DNA from: Promethearchaeota archaeon
GTDB taxonomy: Archaea; Asgardarchaeota; Lokiarchaeia; Sigyniarchaeales; SOKP01
Direction: 5' to 3'
Assembly: GCA_016839915.1 (NCBI GenBank)
Contig: JAEOTH010000218.1
Span: forward strand, 1 to 51,502
DNA: 51,502 bases
The notes beneath the pieces are model-generated. The model was given only the letters and a program-made list of their open reading frames with translations, did not search any database and had not been told where the DNA came from. Positions 16,704 through 24,595 of the stretch are shown one piece after another (within the stretch, counting starts at the first letter, position 1; every line of letters starts with the position of its first letter). Position numbers and translations under genes: made by a program.

Positions 16704-16818
16704 AAATACTTAAGAGAAGTTGATACTTTTTTCTTTGATGTTATTTAGTTTTATTTTCTAATATATTTTATAGTATTCATATTATTTAAAATCGTTAAAT
16801 TGTCAGATCTAAAATCGT

Positions 16819-17367
16819 TTATCTGATTGGATTTTTTTCAAAAATTGCATATATCGTTGTCTTATATATTGAATATGCAGATTTTGGAGGAAAAATCTCT
16901 TTTATTTTTTTAATAAGCTCATTGATTCTCTTTTCATTTAAATCATGATTGAATACTAAATCTGGATCAAATTTATGTAAAAAAACAGAAAAATCAATTT
17001 TATTTTGTTTCTCAATTGAGAACATTACTCTTTTCAGATATAAAAGGGCAGTTTCATAGCGTTTAATATCTTGAATATCAATTACATAAATGATTTTATT
17101 CGTCTCATTCATATATTTTTTAAAATCAATAAAATACTCATCTCGGTATGCTTGTTGACCGCCAAGATCCCAGATTGCATATTTTGAATTTAATGCTTCA
17201 AATTCTTGTACATCAGCACCTTTGGTGGGCATTGGATTACTAAAAGCAGAAATACGCTTGATACTTTTCAAACAGTTTAATATTGATGTTTTCCCACTAT
17301 TGTCTAATCCAATAAGTACAATTTTTATTGATTCTTCATCTTTTTTAGGTTTTTTTGAAGGTTTCAA
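16819..17367 (-). CDS. Small GTPase of the Arf/Rag-like type
   Basis: A 182-residue Ras-superfamily GTPase. The P-loop is GLDNSGKT at residues 20-27, as in Arf/Arl proteins; a Thr suitable for switch I is T48 (PTKGAD); switch II is WDLGGQ at 66-71, again Arf-like; and the base-recognition motif is H131-K-F-D134 (FLHKFDPD) rather than NKxD, as found in Rag/Gtr GTPases. The N terminus is lysine-rich with no Gly2 for myristoylation, and no C-terminal prenylation Cys is present, so it is probably soluble. The start is TTG at 17365-17367. It lies 21 bases after an ArsR-type regulator gene and upstream of a histidine kinase and response regulator in the same direction. Its effector is unknown; the longin-like domain of the response regulator is a candidate. 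Confidence 0.88.
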   Translation of the reverse strand: MKPSKKPKKDEESIKIVLIGLDNSGKTSILNCLKSIKRISAFSNPMPTKGADVQEFEALNSKYAIWDLGGQQAYRDEYFIDFKKYMNETNKIIYVIDIQDIKRYETALLYLKRVMFSIEKQNKIDFSVFLHKFDPDLVFNHDLNEKRINELIKKIKEIFPPKSAYSIYKTTIYAIFEKNPIR

Positions 17368-17388
17368 ATTTTCACTATTTCCAAAAGG

Positions 17389-17724
17389 CTAAGATAATGT
17401 ATCATATACATCAACATCTCTTAAATCTTTAAATTTTTCTTTGTTAATTGTCGTTACTATTAAGTTTATACTTGAGATAAGAGTAAAGATTTCATTATTT
17501 TTTATTTTGTAGTATTTTATATTATCTTTTTTCTCAAATTTTATTAAGTTATTATCAATGAGCAAATTCAAATGTTTAGAAATTGTTGATTGAGATCTCC
17601 TCAGTTCTTTTTGAATTTCTGAAGAGCTTTTCTCGCTATTTTTTAATTGATCTAAGATTACTAGTCTTGTTGGATCTGCTAATACCTTTAAAAACTCTAC
17701 GGTGTATTTTCTTAATTCACTCAT
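17389..17724 (-). CDS. ArsR-type winged-helix transcriptional regulator
   Basis: A 111-residue winged-helix protein. The ArsR/HTH_5 pattern is clear: FLKVLADPTRLVILDQL, then SSSEIQKELRRSQSTISKHL as the recognition helix region, and a wing ending in KYYKIKN. No cysteine metal-binding motif is present (the DNA-recognition helix lacks the ELCVCD-type site), so metal sensing of the classic kind is unlikely. It is the first gene of the block that continues with the GTPase, histidine kinase and response regulator, and it faces the Lrp-type gene at 17918 across a 193-base region holding a GC-rich palindrome. It may regulate this block. Confidence 0.82.
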   Translation of the reverse strand: MSELRKYTVEFLKVLADPTRLVILDQLKNSEKSSSEIQKELRRSQSTISKHLNLLIDNNLIKFEKKDNIKYYKIKNNEIFTLISSINLIVTTINKEKFKDLRDVDVYDTLS

Positions 17725-17845
17725 CGATTTAATAGAGTATATTTTTTTTCTAGTTTTTAAAGCTTGTTTTAATGGATTATTAATGTTAATTTATTTATGC
17801 TAAAAACACAAAGATTTAAATATGATTATATCGTAATATTTTATT

Positions 17846-17861
17846 ATCGCGATATCGCGAT
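17846..17861. promoter_or_regulatory. Perfect 16-bp palindrome, probable operator
   Basis: ATCGCGATATCGCGAT is a perfect palindrome and also a direct repeat of ATCGCGAT. Its CG content stands out in an AT-rich intergenic region. It lies 57 bases before the Lrp-type start at 17918 and about 25 bases downstream of a TATA-like TTTAAATA (17815-17822), that is, where the transcription start would be. Binding there would block transcription, as in Lrp autoregulation. The divergent ArsR-type gene starts at 17724. Confidence 0.5.
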
Positions 17862-17917
17862 TAGCGAATATTAATTAATTCTTTTTTAATCGATTTTAAC
17901 GAATTTAGTGAATATAT

Positions 17918-18430
17918 ATGATAAGTGAAAAGATAGGAATTGATGATATTGATTGTAAAATCATGGATTTAATTCAGAGAGAACCAAACCTCACACATAC
18001 TCAAATTGCCGAACATGTTAATCGTAGTCAACCTACGGTTGGTATGAGAATAAAAAAACTTGAAAAATTGGGGGTCTTAAAATATCAGGCAGGTATAAAT
18101 ATTCGAGTTGCTGACCTATATTTTGCTCGTGCTGAAATTCAAACTAAAAATCCTAAAAAGATTTTTAATATTGTAAGAAACTGTCCTTTCATGTTAACCG
18201 CCTTTAGATTAAGTGGAGATGCAAATATAAGCATTTTGATAGCGGGTTTATCCTTAAAGGATCTTGATCATGTCGTAAATCATCATCTTCGAGGTAATCC
18301 AGAAGTTTATAATGTTCATATGGATATTATAGAAGATGTTGTTAGTGATTTTGTTTTACCAATTGACTTAAACTTCGATTATACTAAGATTGATCTAGAA
18401 AAAGATTGTTGTGGAGTATGTGAAATTTAA
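17918..18430 (+). CDS. Lrp/AsnC-family regulator with C-terminal cysteine motif, paralogue 1
   Basis: A 170-residue regulator. Residues about 8-65 are the Lrp-type winged helix (DCKIMDLIQREPNLTHTQIA, then RSQPTVGMRIKKLEKLGVL). Residues 70-150 form the RAM/ACT-like ligand-binding fold. Unlike standard Lrp proteins it has C83-like NCPF in the RAM domain and a tail with C164-C165-x2-C168 (DCCGVC). Two paralogues nearby share NCPF or HCPF and a C-x3-C tail, so these cysteines may bind a metal or Fe-S cluster or form a redox switch; this is inference. A palindromic operator candidate lies just upstream. Targets are unknown, but the adjacent ferredoxin is a candidate. Confidence 0.88.
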   Translation: MISEKIGIDDIDCKIMDLIQREPNLTHTQIAEHVNRSQPTVGMRIKKLEKLGVLKYQAGINIRVADLYFARAEIQTKNPKKIFNIVRNCPFMLTAFRLSGDANISILIAGLSLKDLDHVVNHHLRGNPEVYNVHMDIIEDVVSDFVLPIDLNFDYTKIDLEKDCCGVCEI

Positions 18431-18479
18431 TTCCCCTTAGTTTTATATTATCTATATTATTAATCTTCAATAAGATCTC

Positions 18480-18719
18480 TTAATCTATAGTTATGGCTTT
18501 ACTTTTACATGCAGTTGTGCAAATATGGCATTTAACACACCTGTCTTCACGATCTTCCACCACTATACATTTAGGTACAGATTCTTTAGTTATAACCTTA
18601 TAAATCCCTCTAAAGCATGCTTCTTCGCAAGAAAATTCGGTGCAGTGCTTACATTTGGAGGTGTCTATATGATGAAATTTATAATTTACAATAATAGCGT
18701 GATCCTCTGACTCACTCAT
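18480..18719 (-). CDS. Two-cluster 4Fe-4S ferredoxin
   Basis: A 79-residue ferredoxin. Cluster I ligands: C23-x2-C26-x4-C31-x3-C35, a slightly widened spacing. Cluster II ligands: C61-x2-C64-x2-C67-x3-C71. An additional Cys (C51) lies between them. Such small proteins carry low-potential electrons in anaerobic metabolism. The cross-over of final ligands expected for 2[4Fe-4S] ferredoxins is compatible with this layout. It lies between two Lrp-type genes with cysteine tails and convergent to the first. It could supply electrons to the FTR-like or CCG proteins elsewhere in the window, but that is only a possibility. Confidence 0.88.
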   Translation of the reverse strand: MSESEDHAIIVNYKFHHIDTSKCKHCTEFSCEEACFRGIYKVITKESVPKCIVVEDREDRCVKCHICTTACKSKAITID

Positions 18720-18834
18720 TATGATTATTCAAATAAAAAACTCTTTTTATCTATTAAGGTTATATTCTATAATAAAATAAATTTCAAAAATTATTACTTA
18801 ATTAGAAAAGAAAAAAATAATTAAAGAGATTATA

Positions 18835-19380
18835 ATGATTTCCGAAAAATTAAAGCTTGATGATATTGATAGACAAATAATATCTCTTGTCCAAGAAGAT
18901 CCTAACCTTACTCACACGGAGATAGCAACAAAAATTAATAGATCACAACCAACAGTTGGTATGCGAATAAAAAAGTTAGAAAAAAATGGAATATTGCAAT
19001 TTCAACCAGGAATCAACTTTAGACGAGTTGATTTGCATCTAGCAACAGTAGAATTAAAAACGAAGGATCCTAAGGATATAATGGATATGGCTAAACATTG
19101 CCCTTTTATGCTGAATGCATTTCGTTTGAGTGGAGAGCATAACGTATGTATTTTGCTTGCAAGTTCAAATCTTCAAAAGCTTGATAACATCATCAATTAT
19201 CATTTTCGAAATAATCCTGAAATAATAAATGTCTCTATGGAGATAGTAATTGATATCGCTAAAGACTTTATTCTACCGATTGATTTCGATTCCGAAGAAC
19301 ATAATCCCACATTGGAAGACGGTTGTGGAGAGAAATGCAAATATAGAATAGCAAAAGCAAAAGGTTTGGTCAAGTCATGA
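18835..19380 (+). CDS. Lrp/AsnC-family regulator with C-terminal cysteine motif, paralogue 2
   Basis: A 181-residue close paralogue of the regulator at 17918; the winged helix (DRQIISLVQEDPNLTHTEIA, RSQPTVGMRIKKLEKNGIL) and the RAM domain (HCPFMLNAFRLSG) align without gaps. The tail carries C164-G-E-K-C168, in the same position as C164/C168 of paralogue 1, followed by a basic extension KYRIAKAKGLVKS. The near-identical recognition helices suggest overlapping DNA targets and possible heteromers. It starts with ATG at 18835, divergent from the ferredoxin at 18719 across 115 bases. The effector is unknown; a thiol or Fe-S signal is proposed because of the shared cysteines. Confidence 0.88.
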   Translation: MISEKLKLDDIDRQIISLVQEDPNLTHTEIATKINRSQPTVGMRIKKLEKNGILQFQPGINFRRVDLHLATVELKTKDPKDIMDMAKHCPFMLNAFRLSGEHNVCILLASSNLQKLDNIINYHFRNNPEIINVSMEIVIDIAKDFILPIDFDSEEHNPTLEDGCGEKCKYRIAKAKGLVKS

Positions 19381-19462
19381 GAAAGTTAAATTATTCTCAA
19401 GTATTAATTCTCTTTTTTTAACTGATAGTTAATATAACTCCTAAAAATAACAAGGTTAAAAT

Positions 19463-20032
19463 CTATTTAATCTCATCTTTTTGATGGAATTTAAACTTTG
19501 GGAGATCTTCAGCCATGTTACAATCTGGTCCACAATATCTTCCATCAAAATTCTCAATCTGAAAATCAATTGGGACAACAAAGTCATGAATTGATTCAAT
19601 AAGTATATTTGTTTTGACATTTATTACATTTTTATCCCTTCTAAAACATAAATCCACGAGTTTTTCAATCGTTTGCAGGTCTGAGGCAGAAATAAAGCAT
19701 AATACGTTAAATTCTCCAGAGATTTTAAATGCATGGTTTATAAATGGGCAATTCTCAATCTTGTGAACGATTTTATCTACATCTTTTGTAGACATATAAA
19801 CGATAGCAACTTTTATATCAACTTTCTTAATATTGAATCCAACTTGTTTAGTTAAAAGATTCTTTCGTTCTAATTTAATAATTCGGGCACCCACAGCAGG
19901 TTGTGACTTTTCAATCTCTTTGGCTATATCGCTATGGGTGATATCAGGATCTTTTTCAATCATTTCGATGATCTTTTTATCATCATCATCAATACTTAAT
20001 AATTCATTAAAACTCTTTTTTTTCATATCCAT
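19463..20032 (-). CDS. Lrp/AsnC-family regulator with C-terminal cysteine motif, paralogue 3
   Basis: A 189-residue Lrp-type regulator, more diverged than the other two. The winged helix reads DKKIIEMIEKDPDITHSDIA and KSQPAVGARIIKLERKNLL; the RAM domain contains NCPFINHAFKISG; and the tail has C167-G-P-D-C171. The cysteine positions are conserved among all three paralogues although the intervening residues differ, which argues that the cysteines matter. It is convergent with paralogue 2 and divergent from nothing close; the ZIP-like gene lies downstream of its promoter region on the same strand. Likely a DNA-binding octamer or dimer in the cytoplasm, as is usual for the family. Confidence 0.88.
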   Translation of the reverse strand: MDMKKKSFNELLSIDDDDKKIIEMIEKDPDITHSDIAKEIEKSQPAVGARIIKLERKNLLTKQVGFNIKKVDIKVAIVYMSTKDVDKIVHKIENCPFINHAFKISGEFNVLCFISASDLQTIEKLVDLCFRRDKNVINVKTNILIESIHDFVVPIDFQIENFDGRYCGPDCNMAEDLPKFKFHQKDEIK

Positions 20033-20191
20033 TTTATTTCATAACCTCACATTAATTTAAACTTGATTTTAATGAATTTAAATCTTTATAAAGAGTATAG
20101 TTATAGAAATTAAAAGATAATTGTTAAAATATTCTAAGTTATAAGATAAATACTAATTTTGTATGCTATCGCTAAAAATTAGAATATCAGC

Positions 20192-21154
20192 TTATAAGAC
20201 AGCTGAATATATATTAATGATGATTATTACTACAGCGAAACCTACTAGGCCAATCATGAATTTCAATGGGTTTCCTTTTTCTTTTTCTGGTATAACTTCT
20301 CTTACAATGACATATAAGATCACACCCGAGATGAAGGAATAGAAAATAAATAAGAGTTCTAAATTACCTGGTAAGAATAAATTAATAATTAATCCAATTA
20401 TTATCCCTGTTAGGGCAGAAGCGCATGAGATATACTTGATAATTAGTTTTACTTCATATTTTTGCTCTTCATAGATTTCTAAATCAGAAAATATGAGATG
20501 CGCCTCAGATCGTTTTGTTACAACAGTTCTAAAAAAGGCATATACGAAAAAGAGAATACCGCCTACTAATTCAATCCTCAATAAGCCTATCAAAATTATT
20601 CCTACAAGAAAGTGATAAATATAATCTGTGACAAGTCGGAAGTTCGTTAGCTCTTTATTAAGCTTATTTTGAATCTTAATTTTATAGTTATTTATCTCTA
20701 TTTTTGTTCTCTCTTCTTCTTCATTTAATTCAGACACTGTCCGAGCTATTTCTCTTAGTGCAACTTCATCCAGATTTTCATGTGTTATTTCTTTTGTAAG
20801 AATTTTTTCCATATTATGCTCAACACTTTCTAAAATTTTCTCTTTTTTGATTAATTTTCTCATCTTTTTTTGAGTCTTTATCTCAACTTTCTGTAAAATT
20901 AATTTTTCGGATACATGAATAAATGAAAAACCGATGAGTACAAAAAGATATTCAAATATTGTTAAATGAAAAGGAAATTCTGGTAATCTTTCAGCAATTT
21001 CAGGAAGTACTATTAGGAAGAAGTAAGATACTGATATTCCCGCTATTAATGAAGCATGTAGTTGAATAATTTTATGTTCAAAATAATTTGCGATAAAAAA
21101 TAAAACTCCAAAGGGTATAGCAATTATTAGAACTATTATTAAATCAATACTCAT
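20192..21154 (-). CDS. ZIP-like membrane protein, divergent
   Basis: A 320-residue protein with about seven hydrophobic helices split by a long charged helical region (residues about 95-165), which is in the place of the variable loop of ZIP transporters. LHASLIAGISVSYFFLIVLP resembles ZIP helix II, and FISGVILYVIVREVIPEKEK resembles the last helices of ZIP proteins. The canonical metal-site motifs (HNxxD in helix IV and HExxE-type in helix V) are not present; only DYIYHF is found near the expected place. It may be a ZIP-fold protein with altered metal binding or a non-transporting member. No adjacent metal gene helps. The family link is moderate at best. Confidence 0.55.
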   Translation of the reverse strand: MSIDLIIVLIIAIPFGVLFFIANYFEHKIIQLHASLIAGISVSYFFLIVLPEIAERLPEFPFHLTIFEYLFVLIGFSFIHVSEKLILQKVEIKTQKKMRKLIKKEKILESVEHNMEKILTKEITHENLDEVALREIARTVSELNEEEERTKIEINNYKIKIQNKLNKELTNFRLVTDYIYHFLVGIILIGLLRIELVGGILFFVYAFFRTVVTKRSEAHLIFSDLEIYEEQKYEVKLIIKYISCASALTGIIIGLIINLFLPGNLELLFIFYSFISGVILYVIVREVIPEKEKGNPLKFMIGLVGFAVVIIIINIYSAVL

Positions 21155-21309
21155 TAATATTGAAAATAGATTTAAAATTAATTAAAGTTCTAGTAATAAA
21201 CTAGAATTATAAAATTTTTATTGCGTCTGATAAAGAAATTGTTAAAAAAACTCTTAGGTGAAATTTAATAGAGTTTCTAATCATAACATCAACCGAAGAC
21301 AGAGCCTCA

Positions 21310-22143
21310 ATGAATATAAGAGAAAAGTTTTTAAGGTCTAAAGTTTTTAATTTCGAAGAGACAAATTCCATTTGGCATGAAAATCCAGTTTTTAAATTAA
21401 GGACCGAATCTACTGAAAATGAAATACTTTTAGGACTTACTAAAGATCCATTAATTTTTTTGAATGAGTTAAAATTAGAAAAATCGGAGTTAAGCCCTGA
21501 TTTCCTTATTTTTGCAAGTCGTCATACGTCAAAAACTGCTCGACCAGCCTTTTTAGTCCATACTACTGGTAATTGGAGTAAAGACGCTGATTTTGGTGGA
21601 GATCCTCAAGATTTATCAAAAACAAGTGCAATACTTCATAAAGCGGGATTTATCTCGTTGACTGAACAAGAATTTCCCTCTTCATTAACAGAATTCTCAC
21701 TTGATATTGAAGTTACTCATCATGGACCTACAATTTTAGATATTCCTCTAATATTCATGGAATTAGGGAGTAGTAAGGTAGAATGGAAAATAGATGATGG
21801 AGGGGTGATATTAACAAATTCCATCTTAAATACTATTCAGAAATATAGTGAATATAAGGAATTGGGAGATCAAAAAATAGGTTTAGGTTTTGGAGGTACT
21901 CACTATGCTCCCAATTTTCATAGATTAATCAGGAATAAAAATATTGCTATGTCATTTATATGTCCAAAGTATTTTATTCAAGGATTAGATATAGATTTAA
22001 TCAAGAAAATGATTGATAATACATCTGAAAAGGTTGATTATTTTATAGTAGATTGGAAAGGAACGAATTCAGAAGATAAAAAGCATTTAATTCCACTCTT
22101 AGAAGAATTTAATATCCCAATAAAGAAAACAAAAGATTTTTAG
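21310..22143 (+). CDS. dtdA: D-aminoacyl-tRNA deacylase, archaeal type (DTD2)
   Basis: A 277-residue protein matching the archaeal and plant D-aminoacyl-tRNA deacylase. It removes D-amino acids wrongly attached to tRNA. Characteristic segments: FASRHTSKTARPAFLVHTTG near residue 75, the metal or catalytic-site stretch VTHHGPTILDIPLIFMELGS, and GFGGTHYAPNFHRL toward the C terminus. Length is in the normal range. It is a soluble cytoplasmic quality-control enzyme. It stands alone, divergent from the ZIP-like gene, and is followed by a convergent wHTH-like gene. The ATG at 21310 is the first Met of the frame. Confidence 0.93.
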   Translation: MNIREKFLRSKVFNFEETNSIWHENPVFKLRTESTENEILLGLTKDPLIFLNELKLEKSELSPDFLIFASRHTSKTARPAFLVHTTGNWSKDADFGGDPQDLSKTSAILHKAGFISLTEQEFPSSLTEFSLDIEVTHHGPTILDIPLIFMELGSSKVEWKIDDGGVILTNSILNTIQKYSEYKELGDQKIGLGFGGTHYAPNFHRLIRNKNIAMSFICPKYFIQGLDIDLIKKMIDNTSEKVDYFIVDWKGTNSEDKKHLIPLLEEFNIPIKKTKDF

Positions 22144-22164
22144 TATAATTAATTTTAATTGGAA

Positions 22165-23034
22165 CTATTTAGAATCTTCTTTAATCTTTTCATAATATTT
22201 TATTAAATTCTTAAACACATAATTGGTTGGGGAGAATCCTTGTGTAGCAGTTTTTAATAGGATTTTCTGAAGAAAATCATAAAATTTAATGTCTTTATCC
22301 AAAGTAACATTTAATTCTCTGATATTGAAAAAGCTACGAAAAAATAATGTCGGAAAATCAACCAGTGGTTGGAGGACTTGACTATAATAATTTTTTCCTT
22401 CTTTACTTAATTCTAATACCTTATTTAATTCAAAAAAATAGTTTTTCCCTTTTTTTTTAATATTAATAATTCCATCTGATTCTATCTCCTTCATTATATT
22501 ATATATATCAGTTAACTTTACATCTGTTATATTTAATTTTTTCAAGCTATCGAGTATTTCGGTATTCATCTGACCTTTTAATTTAATTAAGGTGTAATTT
22601 CTAGCAATTATATTATATTTTAATGGAACTGATTCATGATCTAATTTATTATATTGTATTAAATTCCCTAAAATTTCTTTTGCAACAAAATATTTCAATA
22701 TTATTTGATCATCATCAGAAAAATCATTTTTGAATAACTCTGAATCAAAATATGAATTGTAGAAGGTTATTAATAATGTTTTTACTAAATGAAATCCATC
22801 AAGAGTTGCTTGTTCAACATTTTTTAAAACTATAATTCTATAATTAATATTTTTTAAAAACTTATTTTTATCAAGTGGTATTTGGCGGATTAGATGAGGT
22901 TTTTCATTAAGAGGTTTTAAGTAACCATCCCACTTTTTCTTGAAACGAGGAGATTGGGTTTTTACTATGTTTGAGAGCTTATAAACAACATCTAAAAGTT
23001 TATTTAGAAATTCTTTTTCTGAAACTTTAGTCAT
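22165..23034 (-). CDS. Uncharacterised protein with a probable winged-helix segment
   Basis: A 289-residue, lysine- and leucine-rich soluble protein with no recognised family. Residues about 170-215 (LDSLKKLNITDVKLTDIYNI, then SDGIINIKKKGKNYFFELN) look like a winged helix with its wing, a common arrangement in Asgard regulators. The N-terminal half is helical, with FKKKWDGYLKPLNEKPHLIR as a distinctive stretch. No cysteine or catalytic motif is visible. It is convergent with dtdA and follows a small membrane-protein gene divergently arranged further downstream. A DNA-binding or adaptor role is possible but unsupported beyond the fold guess. Confidence 0.5.
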   Translation of the reverse strand: MTKVSEKEFLNKLLDVVYKLSNIVKTQSPRFKKKWDGYLKPLNEKPHLIRQIPLDKNKFLKNINYRIIVLKNVEQATLDGFHLVKTLLITFYNSYFDSELFKNDFSDDDQIILKYFVAKEILGNLIQYNKLDHESVPLKYNIIARNYTLIKLKGQMNTEILDSLKKLNITDVKLTDIYNIMKEIESDGIINIKKKGKNYFFELNKVLELSKEGKNYYSQVLQPLVDFPTLFFRSFFNIRELNVTLDKDIKFYDFLQKILLKTATQGFSPTNYVFKNLIKYYEKIKEDSK

Positions 23035-23166
23035 CCAATGAATACCTTAACCTTATTCCATTTTTTATGATATATTAATAATATTATGTCCTAAAAATTT
23101 TTAAGTTTTAGAAAAGACTTCTTTAAAAGTTCTTAATTAAATTAAAAAAAATTGAAAATTTTTAAG

Positions 23167-23637
23167 TTAAACTGGATTGGACCCTTCTTTTCTGATTTTT
23201 ATATATGATACTACACAGATCGAGAAAATTGCGATGTAAATTATCAGGAATATAGTCAGTAAAATGTTGAATAACCCAAAAATTGTGTATATATAAATAG
23301 CTCGAATACATAATATAATACTTATAGCTGATATAATATTACACCCAAGAGTTATTATTTTAAGTTTTCTCCCTGCAATTATTATTCCACCTGAAATAAG
23401 ATAAATAAAAAATGCTATACCAGTACCTCCTATTGTAAGCACAATTCCTATAATTGTCTCCCCTATTGCCTCCACAAAAGTTACATATTCACCCCAAGGG
23501 ATATTAATAGCAGAATAAACAAATGCTCCGTTAAGATCAAAAAAGAATTGAAGTACTCGCAAGACTGCTACTAAAATACATAAAATTCCTGCTACAATTC
23601 TTAATTTTTCACGTAATTCCATTATAGATTCCCCCAA
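23167..23637 (-). CDS. Small four-helix membrane protein, unknown
   Basis: A 156-residue protein with about four hydrophobic helices (residues about 12-30, 55-85, 92-115 and 120-148), short loops and a basic C-terminal tail (KIRKEG). It has no recognisable motif, signal peptide or metal-binding residues. Start may be the first Met or the Met six codons in. It probably sits in the cytoplasmic membrane. It is divergent from the VOC gene at 23742 and lies upstream of the unknown wHTH-like gene on the same strand, 132 bases away. Coding status is supported by its continuous hydrophobic pattern and by clean spacing from its neighbours. Confidence 0.5.
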   Translation of the reverse strand: MGESIMELREKLRIVAGILCILVAVLRVLQFFFDLNGAFVYSAINIPWGEYVTFVEAIGETIIGIVLTIGGTGIAFFIYLISGGIIIAGRKLKIITLGCNIISAISIILCIRAIYIYTIFGLFNILLTIFLIIYIAIFSICVVSYIKIRKEGSNPV

Positions 23638-23741
23638 AATTTTTTAAAGCTATTATAAAAAAGGATATATATAATTAATTAAGATACTAAATAAATCTAT
23701 ACTAAATAAATCCTTATTAACAAGTATCAAAAGAGAAAAAA

Positions 23742-24131
23742 ATGAAAATTGAACATTTAGCGTTAGGATATAATTCTGAAAAAGAAGCTGATAGGTTTTT
23801 TATTAATTTACTCGGTTTAAAAAAAATACGGTCCAAATCTGTTTCACCTGATTTGATGAAAAATTTTTTTAATATGAATAGATCATACAACTTTATCACA
23901 TATGGAAATCAATACTTAAATTTTGAGGTCTTTATAACTGATGATATGAGTAAAGCAAATGATATCTTTACTCATACCTGTCTAATGATCGAAAATCGTG
24001 ATAAATTTATTGAAAAGGCCGTCTCGATGGGTTTTGAAGTGATTAAGGTTCCAAGAAAGGAAGGTATTGGGTATTATCTATTTATTAAAGATTCATTTCA
24101 TAATCTCTATGAAATTACAGAAAAATCTTAG
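23742..24131 (+). CDS. VOC (glyoxalase/bleomycin-resistance) superfamily protein
   Basis: A 129-residue protein with the two beta-alpha-beta-beta-beta units of the vicinal-oxygen-chelate fold: MKIEHLALGY with a first metal His (H5), then the central THTCLMIENRDKFIEKAVSM containing a second His, and the final FIKDSFHNLYEI with His and Glu of the C-terminal site. Family members include glyoxalase I, methylmalonyl-CoA epimerase and dioxygenases; nothing here chooses among them. It is a soluble metal-dependent enzyme by family. It is convergent with the Nudix gene, five bases apart. Confidence 0.75.
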   Translation: MKIEHLALGYNSEKEADRFFINLLGLKKIRSKSVSPDLMKNFFNMNRSYNFITYGNQYLNFEVFITDDMSKANDIFTHTCLMIENRDKFIEKAVSMGFEVIKVPRKEGIGYYLFIKDSFHNLYEITEKS

Positions 24132-24136
24132 TTAAG

Positions 24137-24595
24137 TCATTCTAGGCCATTTAGAGTTCCTGAACTTTTAATAATATTCATATGATCAAAAGCTAATTTT
24201 AAAGAAGAAATTTTTGATAGCGATACAATTTCTATTGCAGCTGCGTCATCTTTTGCTTTTGGTTTTTCTTTTTTTGTTTGAGGTTCACATAAGTAAGCAA
24301 CAGAAACAGTATGGCCTCTAGGATCCCTTTTTGGCTGAGAAAAAACTCCAACTAATTTAATAATCTTCACATTGATATTAGTTTCTTCATATGCTTCCCT
24401 AATACATGCTTCTTCCACAGTTTCTCCTACATCAACAAATCCTCCGGGTAATGCTAATTCCCCTTGGAAGGGAGGGTTTTTTCGGCGAATTAAAACTAAA
24501 TCATTTTTATTATTTATCAGAATAACCGCATCAACTGTAAGAAGAGGAGTAATAGGTTTGGGCATAAGATTATTCATCCCATACTTTTGATGCAA
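24137..24595 (-). CDS. Nudix hydrolase (ADP-ribose pyrophosphatase-like)
   Basis: A 152-residue Nudix enzyme. The Nudix box is present as GGFVDVGETVEEACIREAYE followed by ETNI; the catalytic REAYEE glutamates are intact, and only the usual Gly near the end of the box is Asn. It hydrolyses nucleoside diphosphates linked to another moiety; the sequence around FSQPKRDPRGHTVSVAYLC, just after the box, is typical of ADP-ribose pyrophosphatase-like members. The frame overlaps the upstream phosphoesterase gene by 26 bases if the first Met is used; the Met at residue 11 (24563-24565) removes the overlap. The two are probably co-transcribed. Confidence 0.87.
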   Translation of the reverse strand: MHQKYGMNNLMPKPITPLLTVDAVILINNKNDLVLIRRKNPPFQGELALPGGFVDVGETVEEACIREAYEETNINVKIIKLVGVFSQPKRDPRGHTVSVAYLCEPQTKKEKPKAKDDAAAIEIVSLSKISSLKLAFDHMNIIKSSGTLNGLE

